In this document: one piece after another, positions 24,634-32,449 of the stretch | How positions within the stretch are numbered: the stretch's first letter is position 1 | Layout of the letters: every line of letters begins with the position of its first letter | Source of the DNA: an uncultured Saprospirales bacterium | GTDB lineage: Bacteria; Bacteroidota; Bacteroidia; Chitinophagales; Saprospiraceae | NCBI GenBank assembly: GCA_937926355.1 | Contig: CALAZP010000251.1 | Coordinates: forward strand, 1-35,550 | DNA: 35,550 nt | Reading direction: 5' to 3' | The notes under the pieces: model-generated | Databases searched by the model: none | Seen by the model: the letters and a program-made list of their open reading frames with translations, nothing else | What the model was told of the DNA's origin: nothing | Position numbers and translations under genes: made by a program

Positions 24634-27567
24634 TTAATTTAAAGAATGAGCTAAAGCATCATATAATACTTCAACGGTATGAAATGCTTTACGGGAGGTG
24701 GCATCAAAAATTTGATGCCTACAGCTAGTCCCTGTAGCTAATATAATAGTATCTGCATCACTATTTCTCACCGAGGGAAGTAATCCTTGATTACCTATTT
24801 CCAAACTCAAATCAAAGTGTTCCTTTTCATAGCCAAATGATCCCGCCATTCCACAACAACCCTCGGGTGCTTTTTGGACGGTGTAATTTTTAGGCAAACT
24901 CAATAATTGATAAACCTCCTCAGGAATCGACAATGAAGTTTGGTGACAATGAACATGCACCAAAATGTTTTTAGCTACATCCGTAAAATCTCCTTCACTT
25001 ATTTTTCCCTCTTTAAGGACTTTCATCAAAAACGATTCAATCGTATAGACATGTTCTGAGATTTTTTCCGCAACCTCTTTCCTTTCTCTAGATACGAGCT
25101 TAGGGTATTCATCTTTAAAGGAAAGGATAGCACTAGGCTCAACACCCACCAAAGGGCAATCCTTATGGATGAGCGATGAAAAGATCTCAATCTGCTTTTC
25201 GGCAATTTTTTGTGCGTAATCCAAAAGACCTTTAGACATAGCAGCTCTGCCGCTTTCTGGGTGTTTTACAAATCTAACATCAAAGCCTAAGGCATTTAAT
25301 AATTTAATTGCTTTAACTCCAATAGTACTCTCATTAAGATTGGTAAATTCATCGCAAAAAAGATAAAGTGCACCTTTACTCGGTATCGGAGAAGGAAAAT
25401 AAAACGAATGTTTTTTAATATGAGATAGCCAACTTTTATGAGATAAGAGTGGCATAGAACGCTCTTTAGCAATTCCCAAAAAAGACTTAATAGCAATACT
25501 GAACACCTTATGTTTTAAAAAATAATTAGCAAGAATGGGGAAGCGTTGTAATAATGCATTCAGTGAAGCAATGTGGGCAAAAATTTTCGTCCTAAGAGAA
25601 ACTCCATTAGATTTTTGATACTGATATAAAAATTCTGACTTGAGCGTAGTCATGTCAACATTAGATGGACACTCTGATGTACAAGCCTTGCAGGATAAGC
25701 ATAGGTCCATTGCCTCTTTAATCTCAGGATGATCGAAGGGGTTTTTGTGAACATTCATAGTAAGAAATTCCCTCAACACATTTGCCCTACCTCTCGTACT
25801 GTCTTTTTCATTTCGAGTAACCCTATAACTAGGACACATCAACCCACCCGAAAAATTTAATTTTCTACAATCACCAGAGCCATTACATAATTCTGCAGCA
25901 CCTAGAATACCGTTGGTGGAATCGAAATTGAATTGGGTTGAAAGGTTTAATACTTTCTGGTTTTCTTCATACCGCAAATCCTCCAACATAGGTGGTGCAT
26001 TTACGATTTTTCCGATATTAAAAACTCCTTTTGAATCCCAAGTTTCTTTTATCTCTTTTAAAAGTTGATAATTTTTATTCCCAATCATTAACGGAATAAA
26101 TGATGCCCTAACTCGGCCATCACCGTGTTCACCACTTAGAGATCCACCATATTTTTTCACCAATTCTGCTGATGCTTTAGATATTTCATAAAATAATCTG
26201 CGATCCTTTGGTGATTTCAAATTTAAAATAGGCCGTAAATGAATTTCGCCAGCACCGGCATGGGCATAGTATACAGCTTCTTGGTTAAATTGCTTCATCA
26301 TGTCGGAAAACTCCTGAATATAGTTTGGCAAATCTTCTATTAAAACTGCAGTATCCTCAATACACGCCACAGGTTTGGCATCTCCAGGGACATTGGAGAG
26401 AACACCGAGACCTGCAGCCCTCAGGGCCCATACTTTATCTGTATCTTTGCCTTCTATAATTGGAAAAGCATAGGCTAAATTTCCCTTTTGGAAAGCACTG
26501 ATCATCTCTGAAGCCTTTTCTCTAGCCTCTTTTAGGCTTTTTCCTCTAAATGCAATCATCAAAACTGCCCCTGGGTCTCCCTCTATGAAAAATCTATTCT
26601 GTCTTTGACTGATATTTCCTTTAGTACAATCCAAAATAATCTTATCCATCAATTCACATGCATCCGGATGGAAAGACATAGCTACTACTACACCGTGCAT
26701 GGCATTAATGATGTTTTCAAAATGTACAGCGACAATCACTTGTTCACTTGGAGGAAGAGGAGCAACCGCCAACTTAATTTCCGTAGTAAATGCTAAAGTC
26801 CCTTCAGAGCCACATAACAATTTGGCCAAGTTAAATGGATCACCATTTTCATTAAAGGGTTGTTGTTCCATCAATACATCCACCGCATATCCCGTATTTC
26901 TTCTATCAATGCCTTTTTTGGGATATTGAGATTTTATTTCTTCTCTTGTTTGCTGGTCTTTCAACCGCTCCCAGATTTGAGTATAAATCCGTCCTTCTAG
27001 ATCTCTTTGATTAATTTTTGCTTTTAATTCAATGGGGGTTACATCTGAAAAATTTACTACAGAACCATCCGATAAAACAACTTCTAATTCCATAACATGA
27101 TCCCTCGTAGAACCATACACTATTGAAGTTGTCCCACAAGAATTATTTCCAACCATTCCTCCAATGGTACACCTATTAGCTGTCGAGGTGTTAGGGCCAA
27201 AGTACAAACCCTTCTTCGACAGTGCGCTATTAAGTTCATCTCTGATAACCCCTGGCTCTACCCTCACCCATTTTTCTTCTTCATTTACCTCTAAAATTCG
27301 GTTGAGGTATCGGCTTACATCAACGACCAATCCTTCACCAACACACTGTCCTGCCAACGAAGTTCCTCCAGCCCTAGGAATTAGGTTTAATCCCTTTTGC
27401 TGAGCATATTCTACTAAAGCAACTATATCCTTTTTGCTTTTAGGAAATGCAACCCCTATAGGCCATTTCTTATACACTGAGGCATCAGTGGCATATAAGG
27501 CTTTGTATAAATTCCCCGTTAAAATCTCTCCCTCTAGTTTTTCTGATAAATCAGATAGACTATTCAT
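24634..27567 (-). CDS. FAD-linked and Fe-S 2-hydroxyacid dehydrogenase (Dld/GlcD-like fusion)
   Basis: A 977 aa membrane-associated or cytoplasmic flavoprotein joining a GlcD/D-lactate dehydrogenase-like half with an iron-sulfur half. The FAD-binding PCMH domain has PRAGGTSLAGQ (64-74) and GGMVGNNSCGTTSIVYGSTR (about 132-151). The FAD-linked oxidase C-terminal domain includes YYAHAGAGEIHLRP and GSLSGEHGDGRVR. The Fe-S half has CLSCKACTSECPSNVDM (about 618-634) and one CCG-type motif GCCGMAGSFGYEKEH (about 902-916). Substrate is likely a D-2-hydroxyacid (D-lactate, glycolate or 2-hydroxyglutarate) with electrons passed to quinone, but this cannot be fixed from sequence. It is 31 bases downstream of the DUF4294 gene and 9 before ftcD. 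Confidence 0.9.
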   Translation of the reverse strand: MNSLSDLSEKLEGEILTGNLYKALYATDASVYKKWPIGVAFPKSKKDIVALVEYAQQKGLNLIPRAGGTSLAGQCVGEGLVVDVSRYLNRILEVNEEEKWVRVEPGVIRDELNSALSKKGLYFGPNTSTANRCTIGGMVGNNSCGTTSIVYGSTRDHVMELEVVLSDGSVVNFSDVTPIELKAKINQRDLEGRIYTQIWERLKDQQTREEIKSQYPKKGIDRRNTGYAVDVLMEQQPFNENGDPFNLAKLLCGSEGTLAFTTEIKLAVAPLPPSEQVIVAVHFENIINAMHGVVVAMSFHPDACELMDKIILDCTKGNISQRQNRFFIEGDPGAVLMIAFRGKSLKEAREKASEMISAFQKGNLAYAFPIIEGKDTDKVWALRAAGLGVLSNVPGDAKPVACIEDTAVLIEDLPNYIQEFSDMMKQFNQEAVYYAHAGAGEIHLRPILNLKSPKDRRLFYEISKASAELVKKYGGSLSGEHGDGRVRASFIPLMIGNKNYQLLKEIKETWDSKGVFNIGKIVNAPPMLEDLRYEENQKVLNLSTQFNFDSTNGILGAAELCNGSGDCRKLNFSGGLMCPSYRVTRNEKDSTRGRANVLREFLTMNVHKNPFDHPEIKEAMDLCLSCKACTSECPSNVDMTTLKSEFLYQYQKSNGVSLRTKIFAHIASLNALLQRFPILANYFLKHKVFSIAIKSFLGIAKERSMPLLSHKSWLSHIKKHSFYFPSPIPSKGALYLFCDEFTNLNESTIGVKAIKLLNALGFDVRFVKHPESGRAAMSKGLLDYAQKIAEKQIEIFSSLIHKDCPLVGVEPSAILSFKDEYPKLVSRERKEVAEKISEHVYTIESFLMKVLKEGKISEGDFTDVAKNILVHVHCHQTSLSIPEEVYQLLSLPKNYTVQKAPEGCCGMAGSFGYEKEHFDLSLEIGNQGLLPSVRNSDADTIILATGTSCRHQIFDATSRKAFHTVEVLYDALAHSLN

Positions 27568-27598
27568 ATCGAATATTTTTGACTTAAATTTAACATTC

Positions 27599-28198
27599 TT
27601 ATTTTTTGCCTAAAGGGAAATTATAGGCGATGTTGAAATCATTTAAGACCATATCCAAAATGGGATCTTCGCCCTTGTGGTAGCCTTCTTTAATTTGGTG
27701 ACCAAAAAATTTACCCAGCGTACTCCAATAAGTAGCATTGATCCCTCCTTTTAGGTTCTTAATTAAAAAGTACAGGGGGGTATCCAACTCCTTTTCTATC
27801 ATCTTTATGAGAATCATGCCTTGAGTTCGGGTTAATTTTTTGAGGGGGTCTTCAAACTCCTCCTTTAATTCTTTGTGGAGAAGTCGAAGATATGCTTTTT
27901 TGTACCGCTCATCCATGTGGGTAGTCAGCGCTTCCTGTTTGCGAAATATTTCAATAGCTTTATTAGCGTATGGGTACACTTTTACTGCGTATTGTCTGTA
28001 GATTTTGTACTTTCTAATATCTGCATTATCAACCAAAGCAGGAGCGGAAACAGAAATGTGATTAAGTTCCGCAACGATGACCGTATCCCCACACTCATCT
28101 ATCTCATAATTATAATAACCCCGCTCCTCTATTTGAGCTTCCATTTTGGTACAAAAGGCCATTAAAAAAATAAAAAATACTGTGAGCTGCTTTGGCAT
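27599..28198 (-). CDS. Secreted DUF4294-like protein
   Basis: A 199 aa protein with a signal peptide (MPKQLTVFFIFLMAFCTKMEAQ) and no later membrane segment. The body fits DUF4294, a Bacteroidota-specific family of unknown function: ECGDTVIVAELNHISVSAP near the start, then YRQYAVKVYPYANKAIEIF (about 68-86) and TRTQGMILIKMIEKELDTPL (about 123-142). It is probably periplasmic. It heads an operon with the FAD/Fe-S dehydrogenase and ftcD, divergent from aspS. Whether it has anything to do with the dehydrogenase is unknown. Family recognition is by remembered motif only. Confidence 0.75.
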   Translation of the reverse strand: MPKQLTVFFIFLMAFCTKMEAQIEERGYYNYEIDECGDTVIVAELNHISVSAPALVDNADIRKYKIYRQYAVKVYPYANKAIEIFRKQEALTTHMDERYKKAYLRLLHKELKEEFEDPLKKLTRTQGMILIKMIEKELDTPLYFLIKNLKGGINATYWSTLGKFFGHQIKEGYHKGEDPILDMVLNDFNIAYNFPLGKK

Positions 28199-28256
28199 TG
28201 GTTGATGACTATTTATTTTAAAACGCCTGTAAACGCTTTCTGTTATTTAAATCAAA

Positions 28257-28264
28257 CAAAAGTA
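28257..28264 (-). promoter_or_regulatory. Predicted DUF4294 operon -7 box
   Basis: TACTTTTG on the minus strand, 59 bases before the DUF4294 gene start. No -33 TTG at the normal distance. Confidence 0.4.
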
Positions 28265-28271
28265 TTTTAAC

Positions 28272-28279
28272 TATTTTTG
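28272..28279 (+). promoter_or_regulatory. Predicted aspS promoter -7 box
   Basis: TATTTTTG, 20 bases before the aspS ATG, which leaves a leader of only about a dozen bases. It lies seven bases from the minus-strand box of the divergent operon; the two could not be occupied together. Confidence 0.45.
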
Positions 28280-28299
28280 TGGACTTTAAAATTTAAAAT

Positions 28300-30054
28300 A
28301 TGTTTAGAACCAATCATTGTGGAGCCCTTAGAATTACTGATATTGGCAAAACCGTCAAATTAAGTGGGTGGGTACAAACAGGTAGGGACTTTGGGGGGAT
28401 GACTTTTGTAGATTTAAGAGACCGATATGGAATCACTCAATTGGTTTTTAATGTAGATGATGATCCAAAGTTATGTGAGACTGCTCGAAAAATGGGGAGA
28501 GAATGGGTAATAAGCGTAGAAGGAGTGGTTCGAGAACGCTCAAATAAAAATGCCAACCGAGCCACGGGAGATATTGAAATTGAGGTTAAAAAATTGGAAA
28601 TCTTAAATGCCGCTAAAACCCCACCTTTTACCATAGAAGATGATACCGACGGCGGAGAGGATTTAAGAATGAAATATCGCTATTTAGACCTGAGAAGAAC
28701 TGTTGTTCAAAAAAACATCATATTTCGATCCAATTTAGCTCTAGAAACTAGAAAATATCTAGCCGAAAAGGATTTTATCGAGGTAGAAACTCCCTTTTTA
28801 ATTAAGAGTACGCCTGAAGGTGCTCGCGACTTTGTTGTACCCAGTCGAATGAATCCAGGAGAATTTTACGCTTTACCCCAATCTCCTCAGACATTCAAGC
28901 AAATTTTAATGGTAGCTGGTTTGGATAAATATTTCCAAATAGTAAAGTGCTTTAGAGATGAAGACTTAAGAGCAGATAGGCAACCTGAATTCACACAAAT
29001 TGATTGTGAAATGTCTTTCGTTACTCAAGAGGAAATATTACAAACTTTTGAAGGGTTGACTAAACATTTGTTTAATAAGACTTTGGGGATTCCCCTTCCC
29101 GATTTCGATCGCATGACCTATGATGAAGCAATGAGATTATATGGTTCTGATAAGCCTGACAAAAGGTTTGAAATGACCCTCGTTGAACTGAATGAGGTCG
29201 CTCAAAATAAAGGGTTTCAGGTATTTGACCAAGCAGAATTAATTGTGGGAATATGTGCCAAGGGTCAAGCTCATTATACTAGAAAGCAAATTGACGGTCT
29301 TATTGATTGGGTAAAAAGGCCTCAAATAGGGGCTAAAGGAATGATATATGTCAGATATAATGAAGATGGGACTCTAAAATCATCTGTTGATAAATTCTTT
29401 ACAACAGATGACTTGCGACAATGGGCTGAGGTTCTGAAAGCTCAACCTGGTGACTTAATGTTGCTCCTTTCAGGAGAAAAAGACCAGGTAAGAAAACAGA
29501 TGGGGGCACTTAGGTTAGAAATGGCTCATCGAATGGATTTAATTCAACCCAATGATTTCAAACCGCTCTGGGTGGTAGATTTTCCTCTTTTGGAGTGGGA
29601 CGAAGAAACCGAAAGGTTTTATGCAATGCACCACCCGTTTACCGCACCCAAAAAAGAGGATATCGATCGAATGTTAAATGGAGACCACGACACTATGAAG
29701 TCGCTAAGAGCCGATGCGTATGATTTGGTGATTAATGGCTCTGAAATTGGTGGTGGGTCTATAAGGATTTACGATAGAACTCTTCAGGAAAAAAACTTCC
29801 AATTATTAGGCTTCACTAAAGAAGAAGCGGAAGAACAATTTGGATTTTTAATGGGGGCTTTCGAATATGGAGCTCCACCACATGGTGGAATTGCTTTTGG
29901 ATTTGATAGATTATGTGCTGTCATGTCCGGTCAAAGTTCTATACGAGATTTCATCGCATTCCCCAAAAATAATCAGGGTAGAGATATGATGATTGATGCG
30001 CCTTCACCTATTGCTGTAGAACAATTAAAAGAATTACAAATTAAATTAACATAA
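28300..30054 (+). CDS. aspS: Aspartyl-tRNA synthetase
   Basis: Class II synthetase that charges tRNA-Asp (584 aa, the long bacterial form). Order: N-terminal OB-fold anticodon-binding domain (about 1-105, with LSGWVQTGRDFGGMTFVDLR), class II core with motif 2 FRDEDLRADRQPEFTQID (about 217-234), the bacterial GAD-type insertion (about 290-400), and motif 3 GGIAFGFDRLCAVM (about 529-542), then FPKNNQGRDMMIDAPSPI. Length and motifs are typical of bacterial AspRS; specificity for tRNA-Asp alone or also tRNA-Asn depends on features I did not resolve. It starts at an ATG 20 bases past a -7 box. A 134-base gap separates it from the protease gene. Confidence 0.97.
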   Translation: MFRTNHCGALRITDIGKTVKLSGWVQTGRDFGGMTFVDLRDRYGITQLVFNVDDDPKLCETARKMGREWVISVEGVVRERSNKNANRATGDIEIEVKKLEILNAAKTPPFTIEDDTDGGEDLRMKYRYLDLRRTVVQKNIIFRSNLALETRKYLAEKDFIEVETPFLIKSTPEGARDFVVPSRMNPGEFYALPQSPQTFKQILMVAGLDKYFQIVKCFRDEDLRADRQPEFTQIDCEMSFVTQEEILQTFEGLTKHLFNKTLGIPLPDFDRMTYDEAMRLYGSDKPDKRFEMTLVELNEVAQNKGFQVFDQAELIVGICAKGQAHYTRKQIDGLIDWVKRPQIGAKGMIYVRYNEDGTLKSSVDKFFTTDDLRQWAEVLKAQPGDLMLLLSGEKDQVRKQMGALRLEMAHRMDLIQPNDFKPLWVVDFPLLEWDEETERFYAMHHPFTAPKKEDIDRMLNGDHDTMKSLRADAYDLVINGSEIGGGSIRIYDRTLQEKNFQLLGFTKEEAEEQFGFLMGAFEYGAPPHGGIAFGFDRLCAVMSGQSSIRDFIAFPKNNQGRDMMIDAPSPIAVEQLKELQIKLT

Positions 30055-30188
30055 ATACTTTTTAAAGTGTCTTATAGTTTAGCAAAGTTATTTGATCCTT
30101 TAGCATTAGAGAGAGGAAGAAAGAAAAGCCTTAGTTCATTATTATCTGGTTGTCTTCGCTTTCGCGAAACAGAATCGGTGAATTTTTT

Positions 30189-32447
30189 ATGATGCATTCG
30201 AATTCCTTAGGAAGAATTATAGCTATTCTAACATTTTTGACCTTGATTTTGAGCAGTCATTATTCATTAGGGCAAAATGCCTTCGAAGTGGCCAATGAAT
30301 TAATCAGAAAACAAAGGGTAGCAGGATCCCCCTTTAACGCAGTTGAACCATTTCAAAAAACGAAACTCCAAAAAGATATTGAAATTTTTTCATTAAAGGA
30401 GCGTACTGTACAAGCTTCTATTTCCAACCAGAAAAATCTAGCTATCCAACTACCCTCTGAAGTTTTGGGAAACCTAACTTTAATAGTTACTAAGATAGAT
30501 CATATAGCTCCCTCTTTTACTTTTACCACCTCCGGTGGAAATCAATCAAAAGCCAATGACTTTTCATGTTATCGAGGGATAGTAGAAGGAATGGAATCCA
30601 ACAGTTTAGTTACTTTAACCATTAGAAAAAATTATTTGAGGGCACTCATTTCAATTGATGGGGAAAATTATGTACTTGGGCAATACAATAACAAATCGGA
30701 CAAATATGCCTTTGTTAATGAAAGAAGCTATAGCAATCCAACTTTTACCTGTGACTGGAATGAATCCTTAACGGAAAAACCATATTCCTACAATATGGAT
30801 TCACAAGTTGAAAGAACCACTTTTTCTGAGACCAACCCAGTAGGCATTTATTTTGAAACTGATTATTCCCTTTATAACAATTTGGGAGGAAGCACCACAG
30901 CAGTTGAAAACTACTTGGTTAGTATGTTTAATGAACTTTCAACAGTCTATGCTGGGATTGGAGTTCCTCTAACTTTTGCTTCTTCTTTTATTTGGACTTC
31001 TAATGATATATACGCCAATCAATCTTCAACAGGAGATATGTTACAGCTATTGAGAAGTACCAGAACTAATGTGCAAGCTGATTTAGTTCACCTCTTGAGT
31101 GGGCGCGCTTTGGGTGGGGTGGCTTATCTAAATGCCCTTTGTGGAACTGCCAGGTATGGGGTCAGCGGCAGTCAATTTGGCAATCCCTCTACTTTACCAA
31201 AATCCTCTTTTACACTGATTGTAGTAGCCCATGAATTAGGTCATAATTTGGGTTCAGCTCATACACATTCATGTGTTTGGAATGGCAATAACACAAGAAT
31301 TGATAATTGTGGAGGAAAGGCAGGTTACCCAAGTGGATCCTGTGAAGATCCATCAGATCCATTTTTACCTGATCGGGGCACAATAATGAGTTATTGCCAC
31401 TTGGTTGGAGGGGTAGGTTCCTATTATGAATTTCACGAGCAAGTAGCTGATAGGATATTCAATTATGTTTCTAGTTCTAGTTGCTTAGATTGTGATGACA
31501 CCCAAGCCAGTCTAACTTGTACAAGTGCTTTGACTATTACGGGAAGTGGAACTTACCAGGCTATTGGACCCAATTGTGGTTATGGCTGTAACAATTGTGA
31601 AGGTGCTACCAAAGCCAATTGGTATGTATTTACCCCCTCTCAAAAAGGTAAAATCACCATTGGATCTTGTGATGGTGGAGCTGATACTCGATTATTTATA
31701 TACACCGGAAACTGTTCTACGCTAAATCAAGTAGCTTATAATGATGACTTTTGTTCTATATCACCACAAAGTAGTTATCCTTATGCATCTTTAATTGAGA
31801 ATTTCAACGTTGAAAAAAACACCCCGTATTTTTTTGAGTGGGATAACAGATGGTCCTCATCCGGATTTAATTTTGAATTTTCTTATACCCCCGACCCATC
31901 CGTAACGATTCAGGATTGTACCCAAGAAAATAAAATATTCTCTCAAATTAGTTCAAATCAACAAGTTGTTGGTAACCATTCAAGCATCACTACAAATGCA
32001 AACATTCAAAGCGGCCAAAACATAACTATGGTAGCCTCCAAAAGCATAACTCTATCACCCGATTTTACAGCAGCCGCTGGAAGTAGTTTTACAGCTTATA
32101 TTGAAGATTGTTCTCCTTTAGCGGAAACGCCTAATATTGAAATTCCTATTCCCGAAGAAAAAATAATTGAAACCAATAAAGAGGTGAGTGCAACCATTAA
32201 TCTCTTTCCAAATCCTTTTAATGAAAATTTATTACTAGAGTTTTTGCCTGCAACGAACGGATTTGTTCAAATTTTCGTTTATAACTTACAAGGTCAGGAA
32301 TTACTTTCGATTTTTGAAGAAGAAGTATTTGAGTCTGTTTTAATTACGCGAAATCTACCTTTATCCTCTTTAAAAGCAGGAATGTATTTTGTAACAATAA
32401 AAACAGCCACTGACCACTATACCAGAAAAATAATTAAAGTCCAATAG
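30189..32447 (+). CDS. Secreted metzincin metalloprotease with T9SS sorting domain
   Basis: Secreted zinc protease, 752 aa from the ATG at 30189; upstream in-frame codons only offer a TTG at 30150. Order: signal peptide (1-28, ending SHYSLGQ), a propeptide-like region to about 215, a reprolysin-like (M12B) catalytic domain with HELGHNLGSAH (348-358) and the Met-turn GTIMSYCH (about 397-404), a Cys-rich beta domain (about 435-575), a 3-coathanger stack-like domain (GQNITMVASKSITLSPDF, about 600-640), and a T9SS type A sorting domain (about 675-752: LFPNPFNENLLLEF ... GMYFVTIKT). So it should be exported across the outer membrane by the type IX system and released or anchored. The next gene begins two bases after its stop. 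Confidence 0.92.
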   Translation: MMHSNSLGRIIAILTFLTLILSSHYSLGQNAFEVANELIRKQRVAGSPFNAVEPFQKTKLQKDIEIFSLKERTVQASISNQKNLAIQLPSEVLGNLTLIVTKIDHIAPSFTFTTSGGNQSKANDFSCYRGIVEGMESNSLVTLTIRKNYLRALISIDGENYVLGQYNNKSDKYAFVNERSYSNPTFTCDWNESLTEKPYSYNMDSQVERTTFSETNPVGIYFETDYSLYNNLGGSTTAVENYLVSMFNELSTVYAGIGVPLTFASSFIWTSNDIYANQSSTGDMLQLLRSTRTNVQADLVHLLSGRALGGVAYLNALCGTARYGVSGSQFGNPSTLPKSSFTLIVVAHELGHNLGSAHTHSCVWNGNNTRIDNCGGKAGYPSGSCEDPSDPFLPDRGTIMSYCHLVGGVGSYYEFHEQVADRIFNYVSSSSCLDCDDTQASLTCTSALTITGSGTYQAIGPNCGYGCNNCEGATKANWYVFTPSQKGKITIGSCDGGADTRLFIYTGNCSTLNQVAYNDDFCSISPQSSYPYASLIENFNVEKNTPYFFEWDNRWSSSGFNFEFSYTPDPSVTIQDCTQENKIFSQISSNQQVVGNHSSITTNANIQSGQNITMVASKSITLSPDFTAAAGSSFTAYIEDCSPLAETPNIEIPIPEEKIIETNKEVSATINLFPNPFNENLLLEFLPATNGFVQIFVYNLQGQELLSIFEEEVFESVLITRNLPLSSLKAGMYFVTIKTATDHYTRKIIKVQ

Positions 32448-32449
32448 CA

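Noticed and set aside
30160..30169. Palindrome TTTCGCGAAA upstream of the protease
   Set aside because: Too short and single; no second copy in the window and no known operator matched.
30055..30188. Small gene or promoter between aspS and the protease
   Set aside because: No ATG frame of useful length, and the closest -7 candidates (TAGTTTAG, TTATTTG) miss the consensus.
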